NCBI GenBank assembly: GCA_910592005.1
Contig: CAJVPP010001685.1
Location: 1-18,473 of the forward strand
Origin: Funneliformis mosseae
Taxonomy: Eukaryota > Glomeromycota > Glomeromycetes > Glomerales > Glomeraceae
Length of the DNA: 18,473 nucleotides
Direction of reading: 5' to 3'
The notes beneath the pieces were generated by a model. That model was not told where the DNA came from. It saw only the letters and a list, made by a program, of their open reading frames with translations, and did not search any database. The position numbers and the translations under genes were made by a program. Of this stretch, positions 8,567 through 17,872 are shown piece after piece (position 1 is the stretch's first letter; every line of letters starts with the position of its first letter).

Positions 8567-9796
8567 TTTTTACCAATTACATTTTATTTTATATTAGTTT
8601 AATCTATTAATTTAGTGTTTTAAGTTAATATAGATTTTCTTTTGAAGCACAATTTAAAATTTATTTTGTATAAATATTTGCAAATATATTAGAAAATTGG
8701 TAAAAAGATTATTATTTAATAGATTTGTAATTTTATCAAAAAAGCAAATATATTAAAAATAAGAGTAAATTTATTTATCGCATGTGTGATGTATCATCTA
8801 TAAGCAAAATTAAATTATGCTGTCTAAAATTAAAATATGTGATATTTAATGCTGAGTGTGCAAAATAGATTTTACAACTAAAAATTTTCTGTTTCTAAAA
8901 TATATATATAAAAAATGAAAAAATGAAAAGATATAACACAAATTATTTCTAAAAATATAATTATTAATAAACAATATTGTTTTACATAATTAAATAATAT
9001 ATTTAATTTAACTTAAATGTTTATTAAGATATGCAAAACCAGTTTTTTATATGATTAATAATATTATATAGTTGAAAAGGAAAATTTTAAATTATTATAT
9101 TAGTCAAATAAAGAAATATTAGTATAATATATGAGTAAAAATAAATAAATATCAGATATCAAATTTTAGACAAATATTTATATTTTAACATGAATTGATA
9201 AATTACTAATTAAATTGTATTTTGATAGACATAATTATTTTATTAATAATTATCACAATTTTGATAATATTAAATTTAATTAATGTTAAAGTATATAAAT
9301 ATTAAAACTGATATTTGCTAAAATTTGATATTATCATATTAGGAAAATATCAATATAGTATTATTACACAATATTTAATAATAATCTAATATTATAAAAA
9401 ATATTAGATAAGTTCTAGATTTTATCAGATCATTTAATAGATTCTTTATTTTAGTAATTTGTAATTTATCATTTTATTTTATTAAAAGTTTTTAAAAAAC
9501 TATTATATTTTATAATTCAATATTTATATTTATAATTTTATATTATTATAAAAAAATTATAATAAATAAGTATAAAAAAATAAGTTCTTAATTTTTGTCT
9601 TTTAATTTTTATTAAATAGTTTTATTATTAAATTTATAATATATAAATATTTAATTATTTGAATATGCATATACAAATATTAATTATTTTATTATTATAT
9701 TTAAAAGTATAATAATTTAATTAATTTGAAAATAAATATAATAATTTTATAATTAGAATATATATCATTTAATTTATTTAATTAATTAACATATAA
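8567..9796. other. AT-rich spacer, no gene seen
   Basis: No open frame, tandem array or inverted ends recognised. 8775-8880 (ATCGCATGTGTGATGTATC, GTGATATTTAATGCTGAGTG) is slightly less AT-rich. (AT)n-like runs occur near 8900. Confidence 0.4.
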
Positions 9797-9948
9797 GAGA
9801 GTTTCTAGAAAAATCAGGTTTTGAGAAATTTTTGACTTAAATTAAGAGCTTAATATATTTTAATCTAATAAAAACAAAATTAAAATGCAATAAAAATCTC
9901 AATTTTGTTAAAAAATTCCTGGAACCTGATTTTTCTAGCAATCAACTC
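9797..9948. mobile_element. 152-bp foldback MITE
   Basis: Left GAGAGTTTCTAGAAAAATCAG and right CCTGATTTTTCTAGCAATCA are inverted, and pairing continues inward (TTTTGAGAAATTTTT / AAAAAATTCCTGG; AATCTAATAAAAACAAAATT / AAAATGCAATAAAAA). Flanks are CATATAA (9790-9796) and CATATTA (9949-9955). It may stand alone or be the left end of a larger element reaching 13560. Confidence 0.6.
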
Positions 9949-9959
9949 ATATTATATAC

Positions 9960-10210
9960 TAAAATATAGTAATTATCACTGATCAAAATCAAAAAAATCA
10001 GACATATAAAAAATTAGCCTAAAATTAACCTAAAATCAGCAAATTATTAAAAAAATCGGCTTAGCTGATTGGCATACATCAGAAATTAACTAAGAATTAG
10101 CCAAAATTTAACCTATCTTATTTATAACTAATTAGTATACTAATAGCCATTTGATATATATCAAAAATCTGACTTATCTTATTTATAGTCAATTAATATC
10201 TGATTGAAAC
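9960..10210 (-). repeat. Dispersed repeat, copy B (CTGATTTTAG family)
   Basis: The reverse complement of this region contains TTTTTAATAATTTGCTGATT, TTAGGTTAATTTTAGGCTAA and TTTTTTTGATTTTGATCAG, matching copy A at 3966-4145. Motifs TTAGCCTAAAATTAACC also mirror the units at 12110-12440. Confidence 0.55.
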
Positions 10211-10211
10211 A

Positions 10212-11190
10212 AAATAGTATTATTATTTCTTAAAATGATAGTTTTATCATTTCTTAGAAATGATATATTTATCATACCTTAAATATAATGATTTTATTAT
10301 TCCTTAGGTACAATGATTTTATCATTCCTTAAGAATGATAGTTTTATCATTCTTTAAGGATGATGATTTATCATCCCTTAAGAATAATGATTTTATCATT
10401 CTTAGGAACATTATATTTATTGTATCTTAGATATGACAATTTTATCATTCTTAAAGAATAATAATATTATTATTTCTAAGAAATGATATATTTATCATTT
10501 TTAAGAAATAATACATTTATCGTATTTTAAATATAATAGTTTATTATTTTTAAAGAATTATGGTATTATCATTCTTAAAGTATAATAATTTTATTATTTT
10601 TAAGGAACAATATTTTATTATATTTAAGAATGATACATTTATCATACTTTAAGTATGATAGTTTTATCATTTTTAAGGAACAATGTATTTTTGTATCTTA
10701 AGTATGATAATTTTATCATTTTTAAGGGATTATAATATTATTATTTCTAAGATATAATAGTTTTATCATTCCTAAAAAATAATGTTTTATCGTATCTAAG
10801 AATGATAGTTTTATTATTTTTAAGAAATGATATTTTATTATATTTAAAAATGATGCATTTATCATATCTTAGATATGATAGTTTTATTATTTATTAGGAA
10901 TGATGATTTTATCATTCCTAAAGAATAATGTATTTATTGTATTTAGGTATAATAGTTTTATCATTTCTTAGGGATAATAGTATTATCTTTCCTAAGGAAT
11001 GATAGTTTTATTATACTTAAAAATGATGGTTTTATCATTTTTTAGAAATGATAATTTTATTGTATCTTAAGTATAATGAATTTATTATTCTTAAAGAATA
11101 ATAGTACTATTATTTTTAAGGTATGATAGTTTTATTATTCTTAGAAATGATGCATTTATTATTCATTTAGATCGATGTATTATCATTTCT
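10212..11190. repeat. Hairpin minisatellite, about 35-38 units of 24-29 bp
   Basis: Units have the form AAGAATGAT-AGTTTT-ATCATTCTT: a 7-bp inverted arm pair around a T-rich loop, separated by a CTTAAG-like junction. Read unit starts include 10331, 10356, 10380 and 10403. Arms vary as pairs in places, e.g. GGATGATGATTTATCATCC (10358-10376). Related in arm sequence to the array at 1122-2126, but with a different loop, spacer and period. Confidence 0.9.
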
Positions 11191-11459
11191 AAAAAACTAA
11201 ACTTTTAGATTAAACCAATTTGCTAAAATAATATTAAATATACAATTTTTTGATATTAATTTAATGTATTATTTGAGTTTATTTCTGGTATATATAGAAG
11301 GAATATTTATATAAATAAACTTAATTTTCTATTTTTTTAAAAAATAATTTCAATTCAAACTTTAACTTTTTACAATCATTTCCAAATTTTATCTTTTTAC
11401 ATGTCATCAAAATATCAAAAAAAAAATTATCCTAAGAACAAAAAGAACTTTAGTTAAAT

Positions 11460-11870
11460 TTTAGTCAATATTCACCTTCAACTATTAAAATCAGACAAAG
11501 AAGAAGCTGAATTTTAGTTAACTTTTCAAAAAATAAACTGATTTTTTTTACTTTTTATAATAGAAACATGCTTTTAACCATCAAATTGGATGAAACTTAA
11601 GTTGAATTTTTCTGATTTTTTTGCTTTTATAATAGAAATATACCTTCAACTATCAAAATCAGATGAAAATTAAGTTGAATTTTTCTGATTTTTCTACTTT
11701 TTATAATAGAAATATGCCTTTATCTATCAAATCGGACAAAACTTAAGTTAAATTTTATTTGATTTTTCTGATTTTTTTTTACTTTTTATAATAGAAATAT
11801 GTCTTCAACTATCAAATTAGATGAAACTTAAGATGAATTTTAATCAATTTTTCTGATTTTTTATTTTTTT
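11460..11870 (+). repeat. Tandem array, about five units of 73-86 bp
   Basis: Each unit runs CTTCAACTATCAAAATCAGA, then AAACTTAAGTTGAATTTTTC, then TGATTTTTTTACTTTTTATA, then ATAGAAATATGC. Repeated TATAATAGAAA marks occur near 11558, 11630, 11704 and 11789. No long frame crosses it. Confidence 0.8.
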
Positions 11871-12109
11871 AAAAAATGGCAATATTATGATAATAAATAT
11901 TTAAGATGATTTAAAAGGATTTTAGAAGAAAAATGAATTATATTTTTATTATTTTATATGGTTTTTCTATTTTTTATTTATATTTTTAAATAGAAAATTA
12001 TATTTTGCAAATTATATTGGGTTTTTATTATTAATAAAATTTAAATATTTAATAAATTTAATAAATAAAATATATCAATTTTATATACTTATTTGACCAA
12101 ATTGATATC

Positions 12110-12500
12110 AAATTGAGGTTAAGTTTAGGCTGATTTATAGTTATTAAATTCTGAATTGATGCTGAATAATATTATATTGAGGTCAATTTTAGACTGATTT
12201 ATGATTGTTAAAGTTCTGAATTGATGCTGAATAATGCTGAATTAAGGTCAATTTTAGGCTGATTTATAGTTATTTAAGTTTCAAATTAATGCTGAATAAT
12301 GCTAAATTAAGATCAACTTTAGGCTGATTTATGGTTAAATTTAAGTTTCAAATTGATGCTAAATGGCTATATCTGATTAAAGTCAATTAGAGTCTATCAG
12401 CATCTGAATTGTTGCCTAATTAAGGCTAATTTTAGACTGATTTATAGTTAAATTTAAGTTCTGAATTAATGCCACATAGCTATATCCAATTGGAGTTAAT
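12110..12500 (+). repeat. Tandem array, five units of about 65 bp (last enlarged)
   Basis: The unit has AGGTCAATTTTAGGCTGATT, TATAGTTA and then TTTCAAATTAATGCTGAATA. The TGATTT mark recurs at 12131, 12195, 12260, 12325 and 12438, so the spacing is 64-65 bp, then 113. In the enlarged last interval CTATATCTGATTAAAGTCAA and ATCAGCATCTGAATTG are inserted and repeated again near 12480-12515. Confidence 0.8.
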
Positions 12501-13440
12501 CAACATCTATCAGCACTTGTTTATGCTAATCAAAAAATATAGTAAATCAGCTGTAAATAGTATCAAAATTAATCTAAAATTGACCATCTGATTTCTAGCT
12601 GATTTGAACTATTTCGACCAATGTATTTTAGTTTGAAACATAATTTTAGATATAGGATTTATAATAAAAATCAAAATTTATTAATTTATATTTGATTTTT
12701 TATTTTGATTGATTTTTTAATATTCAATTTTTATGAAATATGTATAATATGATATCAGCAATGCAAAATTTTATTAGATAATCAATATGCAAGAAAAAAT
12801 GATGATATGCTTAATATTTGATTATTCTTTATCATATTTTAAACAATTAGAACCTTAACTTAATATAAAATTTAAATTATAATAGAAGATATATTAAAAT
12901 ATAGTAAAAATAATAAAAGGATTATTTCTTAAAAATTAAAAAACTATATATCATTAATCATCAAATGTAAAATTTTTTATTTATTAGAATACAATAATTA
13001 ATATATATTTTTTTGGTTTTTTTAACTAACTTTAAAAATTTTCTAAAACAAATTAATATAAAATATTATAGATAGATATAATACAATCTTTTTAACTTCA
13101 TAGAATTCTAATTTCTATAACTTAATACTATAAAATTTATTATTATTATCAATTATCAATTTGTAATAGAATTTAATATTGTAGTTAATAATGTTAAATA
13201 AAACTAAAATATTTAGTCATATGATAAATCTGAAACTATTTAATCTTTAATAATTAAAATGCTGAAATGCTGAAACTTTATTTTCATAAATTTTTCATGA
13301 ATATTTCCTAGATTTCATAAATTTTAACTCACAATTTTAATAATATTTTATTTTATTATAAATTCTAAAAATTTAGAATTTTTTATAAATAAAATATTAT
13401 TTATTATATTTTATTTATTATATAAAAAGTTTAATAAAAA
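12501..13440. other. AT-rich spacer, no gene seen
   Basis: 12520-12610 has CAGCTG, GATTTCTAGCTGATTTGAAC and similar pieces related to the adjacent repeats. The rest is AT-rich without frames, arrays or inverted ends. GCTGAAATGCTGAAAC at 13261 is a small direct repeat. Confidence 0.4.
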
Positions 13441-13560
13441 ATTTTTTAATAAAATTTTGATTTTTATTGCATTTAGTTTTTGATATTATTAGATTAAATA
13501 TAATAAAATCTTAATTTTAATCAAAAAATTCTCAGATCCTGATTTTTCTAGTAAACTTCT
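13441..13560. repeat. Inverted partial copy of the 9797 MITE
   Basis: The reverse complement reads GAAGTTTACTAGAAAAATCAG, then GAATTTTTTGATTAAAATTA, TTTAATCTAATAATATC and AAATGCAATAAAAATC, following 9797-9920 in order over about 120 bp. The outer end is followed by CATATAA at 13561-13567, identical to the sequence in front of 9797. The second arm present in 9797-9948 is absent here. Confidence 0.65.
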
Positions 13561-13567
13561 CATATAA

Positions 13568-13918
13568 ATAATTATTATCTATAATATTAATTAATATAAT
13601 ATTTTTTGATTATATATTAATTAATATAAATAATAAAAGATTTAAGTTAAAATTAATAAATATTGAATAATAATATATTCTTTAATAATATAAATAAATA
13701 AAAATTTATAATTTATATATTATAAAACAATTTAATTATCTAGTTATTTGTTAAAAGTTTAGATTTTAGTCAAGGTTTAGTTAAACATAAAATTTAACGA
13801 AAGTTTAGTCATGATAAAAATAATTTAAACAAGCATCACTAATTGTAGTTTTCAGCTTAAAATAAATGTTAATTAATGTATTTTTTGTTAAAAAAATTAT
13901 ATATTAGATTTGACTAAG
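13568..13918. other. AT-rich spacer with GTTTAG repeats, no gene seen
   Basis: 13755-13810 repeats AGTTTAG / GGTTTAG / AGTTTAGTCA at irregular spacing. Nothing else is recognised. Confidence 0.35.
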
Positions 13919-13925
13919 ATATATA

Positions 13926-14077
13926 AGACCTTTGCAATAAAAAGGGAGGAAACTCAAAAAAAAATAAAAATGAGTTAATAATAAATCTGAACAAATTATA
14001 GTATTTAGAACATTTTTGGCTTATAAACTAAAATTTTAATTTTTTGGAGTTTCTTCCCTTTCTATTGCAAAGACCCC
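13926..14077. mobile_element. 152-bp MITE with long terminal inverted repeats
   Basis: Left end GACCTTTGCAATAAAAAGGG followed by AGGAAACTCAAAAAA; right end TTTTTTGGAGTTTCTTCCC followed by TTTCTATTGCAAAGACCCC. They pair over about 40 bp with few mismatches. ATATATA flanks both sides exactly (13919-13925, 14078-14084), either a 7-bp duplication or TA/TATA-type duplication in an AT run. The interior has no coding frame. Confidence 0.85.
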
Positions 14078-14241
14078 ATATATAGAAATATTATTATTCA
14101 TAAAGAAATAAACTAATAATTTTACTATTTTAAAATATTAAAAAGATAAATTAATATAAATACTTTTATTTTAATTTTTAATCAATTATATTAATTAATA
14201 TTTAAAAAAAACTCTTTCTATCAATCACTAAAACTAAAAAA

Positions 14242-15020
14242 ATGACTGAAAAAACCACTTATAATAATAATAAGTTAAATCAAGCTCACTCTTCCTCAAC
14301 GAAGAATGACTAATCACTAAAATAAATGGAAACTTTGAACGTTTTTATAAGTTTTTTTTAATAGTTTCACAAACATAAAGGTTGAAACTTCTCTTACTAC
14401 TATTCTTGATAAAAAAAAAAGTCCAAAAATTTTCAATAATAGGAACGTCTTCTTGACAAAAATCAAGCTTTTAATATATCTAAAAATAACTTCAATAATA
14501 AACAAAACAATAAAATAGTATTTACTTAAACCATGAAATGTAAGTTTTAATTTTCTTCGTTTACTATGCTACAGATAAATTTTATCCTGAAAAATCCAAT
14601 AAAAATAAACAAAATGAAGCATGTAATATTTTGCATTATATTACTCATCTTTCATTAGTTTGTATTCACTTTGAGAATTTAACAAAAAAATTGTCTGAAT
14701 TTGTTTTACCTTACATAGTGAGGTTAATAATGCAATTATAATTAGAATTCCTTATTTATATAATAGCACGTTTTTACCTTTTATAATCAAACTAATAACT
14801 AAGTATATTTTTAAGTTATCAATCTGTCTTAATGAGATCCTAATCTCAACTACTGAATAAATATTAAATCAATTTTCTCCTTTTTTGAAAAGATTTTCTG
14901 TTATATCATGTCAACAAAAAAAATCTTTAGTAGCAAACTACTCTTATATATAAATAAGATACAAATATAATTACTTTAAATAAACTTAATAGTTATTTTA
15001 TTTTCAAAGATTTAGTTAGT
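14242..15020 (+). pseudogene. Decayed coding frame of unknown family, left of the transposon
   Basis: Coding-like stretches on the plus strand: from ATG 14242 MTEKTTYNNNKLNQAHSSST to a TAA; VETSLTTILDKKKSPKIFNN near 14383; a 55-codon run 14574-14738 with DKFYPEKSNKNKQNEACNIL and HYITHLSLVCIHFENL; and after a frameshift KYIFKLSICLNEILISTTE and FSPFLKRFSVISCQQKKSL (14800-14940). Stops between the segments are mostly TAA/TAG. I do not recognise a family. It ends at the TA where the 15035-17822 transposon begins, and coding-like sequence resumes on the same strand beyond that element, so it was probably split by the insertion. The minus-strand open frame at 14317-14505 is an antisense shadow. Confidence 0.35.
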
Positions 15021-15034
15021 TTATCCATATATTA

Positions 15035-15065
15035 CAACTCGAACCACTTAGTCACAACAAATTTT
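15035..15065. repeat. Left terminal inverted repeat of the TA-targeting transposon
   Basis: Reverse complement reads AAAATTTGTTGTGACTAAG then TGGTTCGAGTTG; compare the right end at 17792-17822. It is preceded directly by TA. Confidence 0.85.
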
Positions 15066-15180
15066 AAAAAATGTAATCAAATTTTTATATTTATATAAAA
15101 CATATAAAATCACATGATTAAAAGTGATCAAATTTTATTTTATTAGATCAAATCATATGATATTCACATAACATATTATT
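15066..15180. other. 3' untranslated end of the transposon with a dyad
   Basis: Between the left terminal repeat and the transposase stop. AATCACATGATTAAAAGTGATC and its partner GATCAAATCATATGAT (15107-15162) form an imperfect inverted repeat that could be a subterminal transposase-binding site or a 3' processing structure. Confidence 0.35.
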
Positions 15181-15894
15181 TTAAATTGATATTTCATTAA
15201 AAATGCTTTGTAGAATTGTACGATGACGTTTATACTTTTTAACTGCATATTCAGTTTGTTTAGCATTTAACCCTTTTCTATATGTATCCATATAATAATA
15301 AGATTTTCTAGCATATACACGAATTTGTTTAATAGAAATAGAATTAAGTACTTTAGGAAAAATTTGCTTAAGGCCCACCCATGTATAATTACAATGTTGC
15401 TGTGCATATTTTTTAGCAGCACCCTAATACATTTTAATGTAATTTAGTTCACAATAAAATTTGAGATAAAAAATTATTTTGTAACCATGTGCTTCAATTA
15501 CTTCTTGTAATCTACATTTTTAATTTTTAAAATCGGGTTAATTTTCTAAAATATGTCTCATACAACAATCAGTTTCCATTGAATCAGATTTTTGACAATA
15601 ATCCACCATGCCTTGTTTTCATAAACCACATTCTGGAAGAATAATTTTCATACCCTTAGGTAATTTACGAAGAAAAGGATCACTATAATCATCTAGAAAA
15701 ACCATATGTTGAACCTATCCATTAAATATAATATCATGCATAATGGGTTGTTTACCTCCAGGATTAACATTTATTGCTTTTGCATTTAAAGCATCAGTTG
15801 CATAAGCACTATGAGATAAAGAATTATCAAATGCAAAAATTGCAATAGCATTTGGATGTGTTGCTTCAAAAATAGGTATTGCTTTTTCTTTAAC

Positions 15895-15968
15895 CTTAAT
15901 AATTAATATTAATTAAAATAAAGAATTTTTTTAAAAAAAATTGTCAATTATTATATATTTATATTTAC
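15895..15968 (-). other. Intron 3 of the transposase pseudogene
   Basis: 74 bp, CAA|GTAAATAT...AATTAAG|GTTAAA, phase 0. It joins NRDGYWNIEQLIKQ to VKEKAIPIFEATHPN with no loss of frame. The intron retains sites although the exons are decayed. Confidence 0.7.
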
Positions 15969-16319
15969 TTGTTTAATTAATTGTTCAATATTCCAATAAC
16001 CATCTCTATTTTTACCTGAATAAATAATTTCATGAGCTTTATATGAAATATTTGATTTATTATTTAATTCATTATCTTATAAGTGTAAACGTCCAATTAT
16101 TTCACAAAGAAAATCACTAATATAAATTGATAATCCTTATCCTTTTTTTCTCAAAGGTTGTTCATTGGTTGGAGCCATCCAGATTTGTGATCATCATTAG
16201 CATAAAAAATTGTTTCATTATGTGTAACAAACACATATTCTTTTTCATCTTCTTTTAACAATGAATTTATTTGAATTTCTAAATTTTCGCTTTCAAATTG
16301 TGACATAAATTTTTCATAT

Positions 16320-16387
16320 CTAAATAAATATAAATAATTTATTAATATATTTATAAATTGAATTATTATAAAAATATTTTTACTTAC
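16320..16387 (-). other. Intron 2 of the transposase pseudogene
   Basis: 68 bp with a consensus donor GA|GTAAGTA and acceptor TTTATTTAG|ATATG. It joins LTQIVE to YEKFMSQFE in frame. Confidence 0.7.
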
Positions 16388-16522
16388 TCAACTATTTGTG
16401 TAAGAAATTGTTATCGATATTCTACTACATCTGATCTTTTGTGACCATCATAATATACTCCTTTATGATATTGTTTAAATACAAATCCCATTTTGTTAAG
16501 CCATCATTTTGCAGTAGAATTT

Positions 16523-16598
16523 CTATATATAAAAAAAAAATAATAAGTAATTAATACATATTATTACATAATAATTAATTTTAAAAAATAATAATTAC
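16523..16598 (-). other. Intron 1 of the transposase pseudogene
   Basis: 76 bp, GG|GTAATTATT...TATATATAG|AAATTC. It joins RAKKIG to NSTAK*WLNKMGF, a helix-turn-helix-like junction in which the stop TGA stands where an arginine or tryptophan would be expected. Confidence 0.65.
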
Positions 16599-17450
16599 CC
16601 AATTTTTTTTGCACGTTCAATTTTAAGTTTTGATAAAATAACATCTGAAACATAATTTACAAAGTTAGTAATATAGAATTCAAACTTATTTTCACGTAAA
16701 TATAAAATAATTTCAGCTTGAATATCTTCATTTTCTAAAAGACTTTTAATTTTAGGATGTCTTCCTTGAAATGATTTTAGAAGATTACCACCGGCTTTTA
16801 AAACATTAGTCCATTCACAAATAGACTGTGTAAAATAAGTATTATAATCCAATTGATGTGCTACAGATAAACTTGCTTGCATTTTTGATTTATTAAATTT
16901 AGTTAACCGAAGATATTGTAAACTGCAGTTAACTTCCATTTTAAACTAGCTGAAAGTTTATTATCACTAATTTTATTTTCAATTTCTTTAATCAATTCAT
17001 TATCAGATAATAGATATTCCTTGTTAAAATCCTTATCATCATTAGACTCCTGATTGTCAGTTTATGGATTAAGTTCATCTTCAGAGACTTGGTCAGATTC
17101 ACTTATTATAGGTAAATTTTCATTTTCAAAAGTTGAGTCAGCTTCTTCAGTTGATGTAAAATTAAAAAAATCAGTAATTTTATTTTTATGTTTAGCAGCA
17201 ATTTTTTTTCTTTAGCTTTATGCCTTCTTTGAGTTCAGGAAGGATTTTCTAAATAGCATAAAGGACGTTTGGATGGAATGATGTTTTTTGCACTATGCAT
17301 TAGAAGTTGTAAAGTTTCCTTCATATTATTATCTAATTCCTCAGTACATCAAAGCACTGAACCTTCATCACTTGATTCATCAGCACTTTCTTCTATCTCT
17401 GTTACTTTAAATTCATGAGAGGTTAAATTATTTTTTTTAAGTAGGCCCAT

Positions 17451-17791
17451 TGCATTATTAGACGTGACATTATGAATTATAGAAAATGGGCAAGAATAAT
17501 AATGACTTTTTTATTTAATAAAATGTAACACTGAACATATGAAAAAAACGTAATATTTATATATGTCAATTATATCAATTAACCCAAAAAAGGCAATGAT
17601 CTTTGTGGCTAAATTTTTATCTTTATATTAAAATATCGTAAATTTAACATTTAATAACTTTTAATTGAATAAGTAAATCAGAAAAATGTGCCTATTTTTT
17701 TATAATTCAGATCATATATTTTAAGTAAATGGAAAGAATTTTACAATTCTAAATTAAATAAGCTCTGTATAAAATTTTAAAGTTGGTATAA
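17451..17791. other. 5' untranslated end of the transposon
   Basis: Between the candidate transposase ATG and the right terminal repeat. No separate gene is seen. 17455-17515 is still open in the transposase frame (SCPFSIIHNVTSNNA), so the real start or a first intron may lie here. Confidence 0.4.
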
Positions 17792-17822
17792 AAAATTTGC
17801 TGAGACTAAGCGATTTGAGCTG
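17792..17822. repeat. Right terminal inverted repeat of the TA-targeting transposon
   Basis: Reads AAAATTTGCTGAGACTAAG then CGATTTGAGCTG and is followed directly by TA. It pairs with 15035-15065 at 25 of 31 positions. Confidence 0.85.
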
Positions 17823-17872
17823 TATGGCAGTTGAAAATGTTAGAAAAAAATCAGAGTTTTCTTTAAAACTAA

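Larger units (their letters stand above)
9797..13560. mobile_element. Possible 3.8-kb foldback-like element carrying several tandem arrays
   Basis: Inference: the inverted ends at 9797-9920 and 13441-13560 are about 120 bp long and both are bordered by exact CATATAA (9790-9796, 13561-13567), as expected of one insertion with a 7-bp duplication. The interior is non-coding and holds copy B of a dispersed repeat, the hairpin array, and the 75-bp and 65-bp arrays. Drosophila FB elements likewise have tandemly repeated inverted ends. The alternative is two independent insertions of a small MITE, since the left end also has its own second arm at 9925-9948. Confidence 0.35.
15181..17450 (-). pseudogene. 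DDE-type transposase pseudogene with introns
   Basis: About 680 codons from a candidate ATG at 17450 (the frame may extend to about 17510, reading SHYYSCPFSIIHN) to TAA at 15181. Introns inferred: 16598-16523, 16387-16320 and 15968-15895, each GT...AG, 68-76 bp, joining in frame. Exon 1 has an acidic, low-complexity N-terminus and then a helix-turn-helix-like region (KFNKSKMQASLSVAHQLD, then GRHPKIKSLLENEDI). Exon 3 has VFVTHNE, the usual THDE-type first catalytic site with N for D (codon 16217-16219). Exon 4 has FAFDNS with D intact (15826-15828), NVNPGGKQP, FYCELNYIKMY with K at the expected E (15433-15435), and a basic end, YAVKKYKRHR. Stops include the codons at 17347-17349, 17227-17229, 17062-17064, 16408-16410, 15718-15720 and 15424-15426. 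Frameshifts lie near 17202-17209 (short A-run), 16914-16918 and 16165-16172. It cannot encode active transposase. Family assignment rests on recognised motifs, not a search. Confidence 0.8.
15035..17822 (-). mobile_element. TA-targeting DNA transposon (IS630/Tc1/mariner-like), inactive
   Basis: Complete element of 2,788 bp with terminal inverted repeats of 31 bp: left 15035-15065 (starts CAACTCGAACCACTTAGTC), right 17792-17822 (ends CTAAGCGATTTGAGCTG). They match at 25 of 31 positions, and five of the six differences are transitions. Each end abuts TA (15033-15034 and 17823-17824), the target duplication typical of the Tc1/mariner/IS630 group. It contains a single minus-strand transposase pseudogene. 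Size, introns and transposase type fit a large fungal clade of TA-specific elements rather than classical 1.3-kb Tc1. It lies between two pieces of plus-strand decayed coding sequence and so probably inserted into them. Confidence 0.85.

Noticed and set aside
10212..11190. Series of intrinsic terminators or a CRISPR array
   Set aside because: Regular tandem hairpins with no adjoining genes; a minisatellite explains the pattern.
14317..14505. 62-residue minus-strand open frame
   Set aside because: Low-complexity F/K/I-rich sequence opposite a coding-like plus-strand stretch; no domain and a poor start context.
14540..14574. 35-bp intron GTAAGT...CTACAG
   Set aside because: Excellent splice-like ends, but shorter than any intron expected in fungi of this type (others here are 68-112 bp), and the flanking frames are broken.
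15181..15378. 65-residue minus-strand frame as an independent gene
   Set aside because: It is the C-terminal end of the transposase pseudogene; the upstream part is in the same frame behind a TAG.
16595..16939. 114-residue minus-strand frame as an independent gene
   Set aside because: It is the middle of exon 1 of the transposase pseudogene. The apparent ATG arises because a one-base deletion near 16914-16918 changes the frame.
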